From Vondammii sp040505895 (GTDB taxonomy: Bacteria; Pseudomonadota; Gammaproteobacteria; Chromatiales; Chromatiaceae): DNA of 64,000 nucleotides. The stretch is from positions 44,185 through 108,184 of the forward strand of contig JBEVXU010000017.1 of the NCBI GenBank assembly GCA_040505895.1. The letters run 5' to 3'. Numbering within the stretch: position 1 is the first letter of the stretch; the number at the start of each line of letters is the position of its first letter. Positions 17,099 to 25,752 of the stretch are shown piece by piece. The notes under the pieces were generated by a model that had not been told where the DNA came from, did no database searches, and worked only from the letters and a program-made list of their open reading frames with translations. Made by a program: the position numbers and the translations under genes.

Positions 17099-18202
17099 CT
17101 ATTCATGGTAGTCATAAGCCTGATATCCATGCTCCTTAACCAAAGCATCCCGTTTAGCCAGGTTCAGGTCATTCTCCATCATCTCGTGTACCATCTCTTC
17201 CAGAGTGATTTTTGGTTCCCAGCCCAGTTTTTCTTTTGCTTTAGATGGATCACCTAGCAGTGTTTCTACTTCGGTGGGGCGGAAATAGCGAGGATCAATC
17301 TCTACAATCAATTTGCCGGACTCCGCATCGTAGCCCTTTTCATCAACACCCTCACCTTTCCAGCGAATTTTCTTGCCCAGATGGCCCCAGGCAAAATTGA
17401 CAAAATCTCGAACAGAATACTGAACGCCAGTTGCAATACAGAAGTCGTCCGGTTTGTCTTGCTGCAACATCAACCACTGCATCTCTACATAGTCTTTGGC
17501 ATGGCCCCAGTCTCGCTTGGCATCTATATTTCCGAGATAGAGCGTGTCCTGAAGTCCTAGGCTGATACGTGCCAGCGCACGTGTAATCTTGCGGGTTACA
17601 AATGTCTCACCACGCACAGGCGATTCATGGTTGAACAAAATGCCGTTACAGGCATACATGCCATAGGCTTCACGATAGTTGACGGTGATCCAGTAGGCAT
17701 AAAGTTTTGCGGCTGCATACGGGGAGCGGGGGTAAAATGATGTGGTTTCACTCTGGGGGGTTTCTTGCACCTCACCATATAGCTCTGATGTAGAGGCTTG
17801 GTAGTAGCGTGTTTTCTTCTCAAGGCCTGAGATACGTATAGCATCCAGAATTCTTAGAGCACCGAGGCCGACCGTATCGGCGGTGTACTCAGGGCTTTCA
17901 AATGAGACGGCCACATGGCTTTGTGCACCCAAATTGTAGATCTCATCCGGCTCAATCTGCTGGATGATGCGTACCAGGTTCATTGAATCAGAAAGATCGC
18001 CATAATGTAGAATGAACTTTCGCCCGGTTTCATGGGGATCCTGGTAGAGGTGGTCAATACGATCGGTATTGAATGATGAGGCACGCCGTTTGATGCCGTG
18101 AACTTCATAGCCTTTATCCAACAGGAACTCGGCTAAATAAGCACCATCCTGGCCTGTGACGCCGGTGATTAATGCAACCTTTCTCTCTCTGCTATCAGAC
18201 AT
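17099..18202 (-). CDS. gmd: GDP-mannose 4,6-dehydratase
   Basis: The 367-residue enzyme matches classic Gmd: ALITGVTGQDGAYLAEFLL, VHGIKRRASSFNTDRIDHLY, the catalytic Thr in YYQASTSELYG, and PRSPYAAAKLYAYW with the Tyr/Lys pair. NHESPVRGETFVTRKI also fits. It makes GDP-4-keto-6-deoxymannose for Fcl. ATG at 18202 (minus strand) has AAGGA 8 bases before it. A different, shorter member of the family lies at 36.1 kb. Confidence 0.97.
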   Translation of the reverse strand: MSDSRERKVALITGVTGQDGAYLAEFLLDKGYEVHGIKRRASSFNTDRIDHLYQDPHETGRKFILHYGDLSDSMNLVRIIQQIEPDEIYNLGAQSHVAVSFESPEYTADTVGLGALRILDAIRISGLEKKTRYYQASTSELYGEVQETPQSETTSFYPRSPYAAAKLYAYWITVNYREAYGMYACNGILFNHESPVRGETFVTRKITRALARISLGLQDTLYLGNIDAKRDWGHAKDYVEMQWLMLQQDKPDDFCIATGVQYSVRDFVNFAWGHLGKKIRWKGEGVDEKGYDAESGKLIVEIDPRYFRPTEVETLLGDPSKAKEKLGWEPKITLEEMVHEMMENDLNLAKRDALVKEHGYQAYDYHE

Positions 18203-18366
18203 CAATAGATCCTTGTGTGGTTAGCCTTGTAATCATATGTATACAAACTAAGTGTCTAAATTCTTGCGTGTAAATAACATAGAGCGTTTGGGTGATTTGC
18301 TCCGCCTACCTCTGGGAGGATATTGTAAAAGGCAAGGCGTAGATACCCCGTAACACTCTGAATATT

Positions 18367-19536
18367 GGCTCTTCAGGAAAATCAGTGGGTAAAAATATAG
18401 CGAATTTGAAGCAATAGAGATAGTTTTCTGGAATTTGTAGGATAGAGCATCCTGCCCCCAGTCTGAGAAGATGGAAGTGCGACCTCACCATCTGACAGAG
18501 GAAAAGGAAAAGGATGCAGATCAAGACTATCCTCAATCGAGCCCAAAAATTCAAATCATTTGTGTACGGAGCAGTACGATTGGTGGAAGGTGCCAAGGTA
18601 CCGACACTAGAAGTAGAGATACAGCCTCGGTCAAATAGCCGCCCAGTATGCAGCGGGTGCGGCCATAAAAGACCGGGGTATGATCGGTCGCCGGAGCGGC
18701 TGTTTGAGTTTATCCCGATGTAGGGGCATAAGGTGTATTTTCGCTATGCACCGCGCCGAGTTGGTTGCTGCGGCTGCGGGGTCACCGCTATTTGACGCTG
18801 GTCTACCAGATCGATGAGCACTGCAAGCGACTGTTGTGGATTGGAGAGAAGCGTACAAAAAAGACTTTGCTGCGATTCTTTCACTGGCTTGGCAAGGAGC
18901 GAGGTGAATTCCTTAAATTTGTCTGCAGCGACATGTGGAGACCGTACCTGAAAGTGATTGCCAAGAAGACGGGATAGGCTGTCCACATCCTGGATAGGTT
19001 TCATATCATGGCCCACCTGAGCAAGGCAATTTACGAGGTGTGCGCCAGTGAGGCACGAGAGCTTAAGGGAAAAGGCTATAAGGCTGTACTAACAAAAATA
19101 CGCTGGCTGCTGCTCAAGCGACCGGAAATTTGACGGAAAAACAGGACACCAAATTGGCGGAGCTACTACAGTATAATCTGAGGTCGATCAGAAGCTACCT
19201 TCTGAAGGAAGAGCTTCAACTCTTCTGGTCGTACACCTCACCCTACTGGGCAGGTCGGTTTTTGGATAAGTGGTGCACCAAGACTATGCGTTCGAAGAAC
19301 GATCCAATGAAGAAGGTGGCCAAGATACTGAAGCGGCATCAACCGCTGATGTTGAACTGGTTTCGGGCGAAAAAACGGTTTTCCAGTGGAATTGTGGAGG
19401 GTTTCAACACCAAAGCAAAACTGACTACCAGAAAAGTGTACGATTTTCGGACTTACCATGCGGCTGAAATCGCCTTATGTTATGCGCTTGGCGCATTACC
19501 TATACCGAAAACTACCCATGAATTTTTCTGGCGAGG
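18367..19536 (+). mobile_element. Degenerate ISL3-family insertion sequence
   Basis: The left end GGCTCTTCAGGAAAATC (from 18367) matches the GGCTCTTC-type terminus usual in ISL3 elements and continues to GGGTA. Near 19513-19536 an imperfect inverted counterpart (TACCCATGAATTTTTCTGG, then CGAG) marks the right end. Similarity is about 15 of 23 positions, so the right boundary is approximate. It encloses a broken ISL3 transposase. Confidence 0.7.
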
Positions 19537-19543
19537 AAAATAG
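18514..19543 (+). pseudogene. Broken ISL3-family transposase
   Basis: Three pieces of one transposase lie in different frames. 18514-18783 has the N-terminal zinc finger (VCSGCGHKRPGYDRSP, then VGCCGCGVT), with an in-frame TAG at 18721. 18785-19130 resumes with GHRYLTLVYQID...CKRLLWIGEKRTKKT and RFHIMAHLSKAI, with a TAG at 18975. 19130-19543 has GRFLDKWCTKTMRS and SGIVEGFNTKAKLTTRK. The join near 18785 lacks about 100 residues of the family, so it is an internal deletion. A frameshift lies near 19130. It cannot make an active enzyme. Confidence 0.9.
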
Positions 19544-19558
19544 TTAGGACATATTGTT

Positions 19559-20662
19559 ATGAAGATTTGTAGTAAGCCTAAAATATTATGTGTTTATGAT
19601 CCAAGTTTTGGCAGCGTGAATTATCCGTACGCTTTTGCCTGTGCTCCCTTGGCGATTAAGAAAGTCACAGATGATGTTCAGTATCTTGATATTAAAGAGA
19701 TTACAGTTGAATTGTTTCAAGCCGCAATAGAGAAAAATAATCCTGATATTGTATTTTGTTTTCTGCAAAACCTCGTTGATCAGAAAAAGATGTCTAGTAT
19801 CCTTGATATCTATCACCCAAAACCTATTATAAATTGGAGTCTTGAGGATCCCAACGGTGTTGTTACTGGTGGGCAATCATATACTATGCTTGATGCTTCT
19901 GAGAACTTTGATGCATGGTTTTGTAATGATTCAAAAATGGTTCCTTTCTGGAAAACACGCGCCAGATTTATGCCTCCAGGATTCGATGATGATGTATTCT
20001 ACGATAAAAATATTGACCGGATATATGATGTTTCATATATAGGAAATATTGGGCCTAAGGCAACTGCAGAGATGTATTGGCCTTATTTTGAAGAGATGTC
20101 GAAATATAGACAAAAAGCGCTAATGTGTACTGAAAGACCTCTTGGAATTCCATTATTGCCTGGGCCGATTGAGAAGATTTTGAGATCAAGAAGAAACAAG
20201 GATTTTTTTCAGGGGCTTAATATTTGGAGAAATGTGTGGAGAAATCCTAGAAATGAAGATGAGAAGTCATTTTTTATTAACCAGAGTAAAATACATGTTG
20301 GTCTAAATAGGGTTAGAGGGAGATGGGAGTCTTCATTGCTGAGTTTGATTCCTGAGTATCCACTTGATAAACATAATATGTTTTATCAGCTTAAGGGGCG
20401 TTTGTTTCATGCTGTCGGTACAGGAGCCTTGGCTTTGAATGAGTATTGTCCTGAACTTGAAGATATGTTTGATATTAATAGTGAAATCGCAGTGTTTGAA
20501 TATGGTGATGTTGAAGGATTCAGAGAAAAGCTTCAGTGGTATTCTAATAACGACGGCGCTCGTCAGAAGGTGGCGTTAGCGGGTCGCCTGCGTGGATTAA
20601 AGCAGCATACATGGCATCAAAGAATAAATCAGATCATAGATTATATTAGAAATGAGCTATGA
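19559..20662 (+). CDS. CgeB-like glycosyltransferase in AT-rich islet
   Basis: The 367-residue protein has INWSLEDPNGV and SYIGNIGPKATAEMYWP in the first half. In the second it has FYQLKGRLFHAVGTGALALNEY and EIAVFEYGDVEGFREKLQWY, ending with the LKQHTWHQRINQII tail seen in CgeB-like enzymes. Codon use is strongly AT-biased (many AAA, ATT, GAT) compared with the flanking LPS genes, a sign of transfer. It lies between an ISL3 remnant and an IS200-type remnant. An AGGA ribosome site precedes ATG 19559. Donor and acceptor are unknown. Confidence 0.65.
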   Translation: MKICSKPKILCVYDPSFGSVNYPYAFACAPLAIKKVTDDVQYLDIKEITVELFQAAIEKNNPDIVFCFLQNLVDQKKMSSILDIYHPKPIINWSLEDPNGVVTGGQSYTMLDASENFDAWFCNDSKMVPFWKTRARFMPPGFDDDVFYDKNIDRIYDVSYIGNIGPKATAEMYWPYFEEMSKYRQKALMCTERPLGIPLLPGPIEKILRSRRNKDFFQGLNIWRNVWRNPRNEDEKSFFINQSKIHVGLNRVRGRWESSLLSLIPEYPLDKHNMFYQLKGRLFHAVGTGALALNEYCPELEDMFDINSEIAVFEYGDVEGFREKLQWYSNNDGARQKVALAGRLRGLKQHTWHQRINQIIDYIRNEL

Positions 20663-20694
20663 ATCCCAATCGAAATATTATTTATTGTCTTCCC

Positions 20695-21290
20695 TTGGGA
20701 GGGTTAAAACCCCCAGCTTCAGCTGGCATCTTTAAGCATTGCGACGTACCCTTGGGTGTATGAAAGAGGAAACCATTCGGTATTTCAGTTCCACATTCAC
20801 ATAGTGTGGTGTACAAAGTACCGACAGAAAGTGCTGAAGAAAGATGTGGGATTGCGACTGCGTGAACTCAGTAGGCAGATATGCTCGGATATGGGTGTGG
20901 AAATAATGTCAGGTATGGTGGTAAGAGACCATGTTCATGTGCTGGTATCGATACCACCCCAAGTGTCAGTTAGTAAACTGGTTCAAAAGCTGAAGGGCAA
21001 GTCATCCTATAAGCTGCAACGAAAGTTTGGTTTGCTGTGTAAGCAGTATTGGGGGCAAAGGATGTGGGCGCGCGGATATTTTTCCTGCGCACAGGGAATA
21101 TCACGGATGAGATGATCAAAGACTACATAGAGAACCACTCAGAGCGAGAAGATGAGTTTCGTGTTGAGTAGGACTTCCAGTCGTACCCTTCAGCTGCCCT
21201 GGGGCAGTTGGCTTGTAGCTGGCTTTAGCCTGAACGGCACTTACAGTGCCTAATTCAAGCCACCGGCTTCAGCCGGTGGACCATTGACTA
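20695..21290 (+). mobile_element. IS200/IS605-type element, inactive
   Basis: A frameshifted Y1 transposase gene is bracketed by two imperfectly related hairpins. CCAGCT-TC-AGCTGG lies at 20713-20726 on the left and CCACCGGC-TTCA-GCCGGTGG at 21260-21279 on the right. Subterminal hairpins of this kind are what TnpA of IS200/IS605 recognises. There are no terminal inverted repeats, as expected. Exact ends cannot be fixed from one copy. No tnpB is present. Confidence 0.75.
20756..21171 (+). pseudogene. tnpA: Frameshifted IS200/IS605 Y1 transposase (TnpA)
   Basis: The first 113 or so residues are typical: FQFHIHIVWCTKYRQKVL, then the HUH metal motif in VVRDHVHVLVSIPP, and KLKGKSSYKLQ. After WARGYFSCAQG a one-base shift near 21096 sends the frame to a stop at 21115. 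The normal C-terminus (NITDEMIKDYIENH, with the catalytic Tyr) continues in another frame to a TAG at 21169-21171. The product would lack its nucleophile. GTG 20756 is the likely start. Confidence 0.88.
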
Positions 21291-21300
21291 CAGCTCGCAT

Positions 21301-21945
21301 TCACATGTAGTTAAACTCTTGAAGGAATTTATTGTATACATTCTCTAAATATTCGATCTGAGAGTCATTAAAAAACTCTTTATAATAGTAGAAGCTTCCT
21401 TTGTAGGCAGAAATATGCTTCCCATGCCAGTGTGTAATTTCGTCGTATTCAGAAAATGACTCCATACGGGCAATGATTTTCTCTACAGCTTTTATGTGGT
21501 AGCGGTCTGAAAGAGTGCTTCTTTTTTTATGAGATATTTTGATACCAAAAAAAATCTCAAATTCATTAAAAATTACATCGTAATTGTTTGCAAACTCTTC
21601 ATATCTTAGCATCAACACGCTTGGGTCGTCTTTAATCTCAAGAATATCCCGAATTCCATTTTTTTCAAATTCAGATATTTGCTGATTTATTACTTCATCT
21701 GTAGGGATTAATTCATAACGCTGAATAGAAGAGGCAATGCAGTCCAGTGGGTGTCGATAAGTGACAACCATCGGAAACTTTGAATCATTGGACTCATAAC
21801 TGTGCCGTTTTTTTATATTTTTCCCAGGAAAAAGATCCCTCAAAATATTATAAACTAGCGTACTGCCACTTCTTGGCGGACTATACTGGATTATTGTTCC
21901 CCCAAAAATCTTATTTAGTTTTCGTCTGTATTTATTAATAAACAT
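21301..21945 (-). CDS. Sulfotransferase-like protein
   Basis: The 214-residue protein has the two PAPS-binding signatures of the sulfotransferase fold. A 5'-phosphosulfate loop QYSPPRSGSTLVYNIL is near residue 20, and a 3'-phosphate motif TYRHPLDCIASSI is near 63. It is shorter than many carbohydrate sulfotransferases. It is very AT-rich and sits 10 bases beyond the IS200-type element, pointing to recent acquisition. A role in sulfating the surface glycan is plausible but inferred. The ribosome site is weak. Confidence 0.65.
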   Translation of the reverse strand: MFINKYRRKLNKIFGGTIIQYSPPRSGSTLVYNILRDLFPGKNIKKRHSYESNDSKFPMVVTYRHPLDCIASSIQRYELIPTDEVINQQISEFEKNGIRDILEIKDDPSVLMLRYEEFANNYDVIFNEFEIFFGIKISHKKRSTLSDRYHIKAVEKIIARMESFSEYDEITHWHGKHISAYKGSFYYYKEFFNDSQIEYLENVYNKFLQEFNYM

Positions 21946-22181
21946 GTCACTGCAATCCGATTAAGGAGTAATGAGAAATGTCTGGGATTCCACTTCTCTT
22001 GATTCAATGAGATCGCTAAAAGTCATTGATAAATAGAAAGGAGTGCAGGCCTTCGCTCATGATAATATCGCGTTTTCTCAGTGATTGAAAATGGTCTAGA
22101 TGCATGGGTCAGAGATCCATGTAAATTTACATCATAACGGCCAGAAACTGCGCAAGATGACTCGCTCATCATTGGCCAAGG

Positions 22182-22319
22182 TCAGTAAGAAACGGCTGTG
22201 TCTCGGGATAGTTCCAACATTTTGTAAGCTTGTAAGCCTGTAAGGCGCTTCCATGTTTCTCTGGTAGATTCAGCAGGTACAATTTTGTGTTTAATGATTC
22301 GTTCGTTACTATTGATCAT
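22182..22319 (-). pseudogene. Remnant of an IS481-family transposase N-terminus
   Basis: A 45-codon frame starts with GGAGGT 7 bases before its ATG. It reads MINSNERIIKHK at the start and MLELSRDT near the end, as in the N-terminus of IS481 transposases. The middle is out of frame: the neighbouring frame reads YLLNLPEKHG, matching the missing family segment. It is therefore a decayed transposase, not a small gene. The rest of the 21946-22424 gap shows no further recognisable feature. Confidence 0.6.
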
Positions 22320-22424
22320 GGCGGTTACCTCCATGTGTTTTGATTGAAATTTTGTGCTTCCATAAAAACTGGCAATCCTCTCTTTTTCAAGTGAAGTGTC
22401 AAATCAAGTTTGAACTACTGCAAG

Positions 22425-23438
22425 TTAGACATCAGCCCACTCGTACTCTTCACTCTGATCCAGGCCAAAGGTGGCCTCGGTGATGAACTGGGTGACCCGG
22501 GTGGTGTTGAAGCTGCTGTGAGCTTTCTCGCGGCCACGGCGGGCAATTTGTTGGCGCTCGCTGTCGTTACGCTGGTAGTGGAGTACCTTCTCATGCAAAT
22601 CTTCCCCACCTTGGAAGTAGACCACCTCTTCATCTGTATATAAGTCGTGGAACCCTGGTGTTTCCGGGATAAAGACCAGTAGACCGTTGCCGCTGAGCTG
22701 AGCTATGCGGTCGGAAGAGTAGTAGGGGATATTGTCGCGACGGCTGAGGTTGAGCCCCATTTTCGATTTGGCCAGCACATCAAGATAGTCGGCACCGAAC
22801 ACTGGTGGATTACCCAGAGAACCGTAGAGGCTGAAGCGCACCTCCTGCAGGTTGTCATTGAGGCCGTTGAGGAGTTGGCTGCGCAGGGGGTCTTTGTAGT
22901 CGATGCCGCAGTAGAGAAGGTCTATGTCGAACTGATCCTTTTCGTCGTTGTGCAGAGATTCGATAGAGGGGTCCACCGGATTGGGTAGGTAGAAGCAGCT
23001 TTTGTTGATAGAGCGGTAGGGGGTGAGGGCATCACCGGCGCTGGTGCAGAAAAAGCCATCGAGGTGGGGTATACGCTGTTTGAGGTGTGCCTGGGTCCAG
23101 GGCTCGAATAGTGGATCGACAAACCACTGGGCGATACGCAGGTTGGGAAACAGGCGACGCGCCTCATCCAGGGTCTCCTCAAAAATGAGGTCAGTGTGGC
23201 CGAGCAGCAGCAGTTCCGGGCGGAGGTTTTTCAGTGTCTTGAGCAGGCACTGGTTGAGCTTTTTTTGCCCGAGATTTTTTGAGCCGAATATATTCTCCTG
23301 GCGTGCAATATCACGGTCACTGAACTCATAGACAAAGTGACCGTTGCGGATAAAGCCGTTGGAGAGTTTGCGGTCGGTGGCGTAGAAGACAGAGCCGTAT
23401 TTCTTTGTGCTGAAGTTAGCTGCATGGAGTACACGCAT
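22425..23438 (-). CDS. CgeB-like glycosyltransferase
   Basis: The 337-residue protein has MRVLHAANFSTKKYGSVFY at the start and LRPELLLLGHTDLI. Then come LRIAQWFVDPLFEPW, CFYLPNPVDPSIE, and LLYCGIDYKDPLRSQLL. The C-terminal donor domain has GLNLSRRDNIPYYSSDRIAQLSGNGLLVF and DEEVVYFQGGEDLHEKV. It is a CgeB/DUF3880-type GT-B enzyme. It is last in the minus-strand run msbA-lpxL-GT4-wecB and starts 15 bases after wecB, so it is probably co-transcribed and acts on LPS. Substrate unknown. Confidence 0.75.
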   Translation of the reverse strand: MRVLHAANFSTKKYGSVFYATDRKLSNGFIRNGHFVYEFSDRDIARQENIFGSKNLGQKKLNQCLLKTLKNLRPELLLLGHTDLIFEETLDEARRLFPNLRIAQWFVDPLFEPWTQAHLKQRIPHLDGFFCTSAGDALTPYRSINKSCFYLPNPVDPSIESLHNDEKDQFDIDLLYCGIDYKDPLRSQLLNGLNDNLQEVRFSLYGSLGNPPVFGADYLDVLAKSKMGLNLSRRDNIPYYSSDRIAQLSGNGLLVFIPETPGFHDLYTDEEVVYFQGGEDLHEKVLHYQRNDSERQQIARRGREKAHSSFNTTRVTQFITEATFGLDQSEEYEWADV

Positions 23439-23452
23439 GAGAGATTCGCTCT

Positions 23453-24580
23453 TTAGAATTGATTGGCTGGTGCCAGGTCATTGGCAAGGATATCGACAAT
23501 ACGGTGGGCGGCGGTGCCGTCACCGTAGGGATTCTTTGCCGTGGCCATGGCTTGGTAATGGTCGTCGTCGCTGAGCAGCTGCTCTGTCTCGGCAATGATC
23601 GCTTCACTGTAGGTGCCGACCAGCCGGACCCCACCTGTCAGCCCCTCGGTGCGTTCAGTCTTGTCACGCATCACCAGTACAGGTTTACCCAGGGAGGGTG
23701 CCTCCTCCTGGACGCCGCCGGAGTCAGTGAGTATCAGGTAGGATTGGTTCATCAAGGCGACGAATGTCGCATAGCCTTGAGGCTCGATAAGATGGATGTT
23801 GTCGTACTCACCAAGCAGGCGCTGTACCGGCTCCTGGACATTGGGATTAAGGTGAACCGGGTAGACGATATCCACCTCCGGGTGGCGGGTGGCCAATGTT
23901 ACCAGAGCACTGCAGATATTCTCGAAGCCGCTGCCAAAGCTCTCCCGGCGGTGGCCGGTGACGAGTATGAAACGATTTCTGAGATTTCTGAGGATATCTT
24001 TTGCCTCGATAGGGAGATTATTGTTGATCCGCTCGCGTACCCACAGCAGAGCATCGATGACGGTGTTGCCGGTCTCATAGATCACCTCTTTGGCTACGTT
24101 ATCCCTGATCAGGTTGTCACAGTTAAGGCGGGTGGGGGCAAAGTGCCAACGGGAGAGGCGGGTGGCCAGTACCCGGTTGGCCTCTTCCGGAAAGGGGGAG
24201 CTGAGATCGCCGGTGCGCAAACCAGCCTCGACGTGTCCTACCGGGATCTGCTGGTAGAAGGCAGAGAGGGCGGCGCAAAGCACGGTTGTGGTGTCACCTT
24301 GTACCAGTACAGCATCGGGTCGGCACTCCTTCAGGATGGGCGACATCTGTTCGAGAATACGTGCGCTGAGGCCGGCCAGATCCTGTCCCGGGCGCATCAG
24401 GTCGAGATCGTAGTCGGGTACAATGTCGAACAGCTCCAGTACCTGGTCGAGCATCTGGCGGTGTTGGGCGGTAACGCAGACGATTGGGTGTAATCGGGGG
24501 TGGGCCTTTAGTGCATGGATCACCGGTGCCATCTTGATCGCTTCAGGGCGGGTGCCGAATGCTACTAGGATTTGTTTCAT
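23453..24580 (-). CDS. wecB: UDP-N-acetylglucosamine 2-epimerase (non-hydrolysing)
   Basis: The 375-residue enzyme has GTRPEAIKMAPVI at the N-terminus and VQGDTTTVL. HVEAGLRTGDLSSPFPEEANR, the VTGHRRESFG loop, and LTDSGGVQEEAPSLGKPVLVMRD follow; all are standard for WecB. It converts UDP-GlcNAc to UDP-ManNAc. Its ATG overlaps the stop of the preceding GT4 gene by 4 bases (ATGA), so translation is coupled. With the UDP-HexNAc dehydrogenase at 33 kb it could lead to UDP-ManNAcA. Confidence 0.95.
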   Translation of the reverse strand: MKQILVAFGTRPEAIKMAPVIHALKAHPRLHPIVCVTAQHRQMLDQVLELFDIVPDYDLDLMRPGQDLAGLSARILEQMSPILKECRPDAVLVQGDTTTVLCAALSAFYQQIPVGHVEAGLRTGDLSSPFPEEANRVLATRLSRWHFAPTRLNCDNLIRDNVAKEVIYETGNTVIDALLWVRERINNNLPIEAKDILRNLRNRFILVTGHRRESFGSGFENICSALVTLATRHPEVDIVYPVHLNPNVQEPVQRLLGEYDNIHLIEPQGYATFVALMNQSYLILTDSGGVQEEAPSLGKPVLVMRDKTERTEGLTGGVRLVGTYSEAIIAETEQLLSDDDHYQAMATAKNPYGDGTAAHRIVDILANDLAPANQF

Positions 24581-25686
24581 GAGTGACTGTCCAGATGTTG
24601 CCGATAGATATCCAGGGTGCGGGAGGCGATACCACGCCAGGAGAACTTTTCCACCGCACGGCTACGTGCTGCCGTCCCCATCTGCTCACACAGATCAGGG
24701 TTTTTTACCAGCTGTGCAAGCGCCTCGCCCAGTGTTGCCGGATCTCCAGGCGGTACCAGCAGGCCGGTCTCTCTGTCGTTAATCAGGGTGGGGATGCCAC
24801 CGACCGTCGTACCAACCAGCGGAATGCCGCAGGCCATCGACTCCAGGCCGGTTATGCTGGTCGCCTCCATAAAGGAGGGGAGTACTGAGATATCGGCGGC
24901 ACGGTAGACGTCGGGCATCTGCGGGTTGGGAACGCCGCCGAGGAAGATGCTCTGATCGAACATGCCGTTGTCACGGAGGATCTGCTCGACCTTGCTGCGC
25001 TCCTCCCCATCTCCGGCAAGGAGCAGGCGCACCGGCAACTCTTTTAACGCTGCCACCGCCTCGGCAAATACCGTGACGCCATTCTTCTCTACCAGGCGTC
25101 GCGCCAGTAGGACGACCACCTCCTCTTCGCTGATCCCCAGCTCCTCCCGTATAGGACTCTCTCCGGGAGCAAAGCGGTCGGTATCTACCCCGTTGGGGAT
25201 GAAGTCGATGGGGCCCTGGTAGCCCACCAGTGCGGTGGCATCGCAAAGCTCCTGGCTGGGGGCGAGCACGTGGCTGATGTGAGCAAGTTGCCGAGCCAGA
25301 CGGTCGCGCTCTTTCTGGCCCTTTTCGATCTTCATCAGGTAGCCGGAGGTGTGGTTGGTGAAGAGTACCGGGCAGGGTAGGTTGCGTGTTGCCTTCAGGG
25401 GACGGAGGCCGTGGACATGGATGATGTCCGGTTTAACAGTGGCGTAAAAACCGCGCAGCCAGCGTGCCAGCATCCAGTCATAGAACGGTTTGGGTCGGGG
25501 CAGGTTGGGGCGGTAGACCGTCATCCCTTGCCAGAGCTCCTTTTTTGAGCGCATCTCGCCGAGGGGGCGGGTGACGACATGTACCTCCTCTCCCAGCTGT
25601 GCCTGGGCCTGACCCAGTTCGATGACGTGGGAGGCGACGCCCCCGATGTTGGGGGCGAAGTCGGCGGAGATCTGGGCGATGCGCAT
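24577..25686 (-). CDS. Glycosyltransferase family 4
   Basis: The 369-residue GT4 enzyme begins MRIAQISADFAPNIGGVASHV. It has DIIHVHGLRPL, FIPNGVDTDRF and the hinge segment VVVLLARRLVEKNGV. The donor motif is PSFMEATSITGLESMACGIPLVGTTVGG. It probably adds a sugar to lipid-linked core or O-unit. It lies between lpxL (66 bases) and wecB (4-base overlap) in one operon, so the added sugar may be ManNAc or a derivative. That link is inference from context only. Confidence 0.85.
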   Translation of the reverse strand: MRIAQISADFAPNIGGVASHVIELGQAQAQLGEEVHVVTRPLGEMRSKKELWQGMTVYRPNLPRPKPFYDWMLARWLRGFYATVKPDIIHVHGLRPLKATRNLPCPVLFTNHTSGYLMKIEKGQKERDRLARQLAHISHVLAPSQELCDATALVGYQGPIDFIPNGVDTDRFAPGESPIREELGISEEEVVVLLARRLVEKNGVTVFAEAVAALKELPVRLLLAGDGEERSKVEQILRDNGMFDQSIFLGGVPNPQMPDVYRAADISVLPSFMEATSITGLESMACGIPLVGTTVGGIPTLINDRETGLLVPPGDPATLGEALAQLVKNPDLCEQMGTAARSRAVEKFSWRGIASRTLDIYRQHLDSHS

Positions 25687-25752
25687 AGAGATTTGTGTGG
25701 TGGGTCTGTCAGTTGCTTGGGTTATAGGGTCGCCCTATGGGCCTGTTTTTTC

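Noticed and set aside
23459..24493. 344-codon open frame antisense to wecB
   Set aside because: wecB is fully conserved on the other strand and the antisense product resembles nothing.
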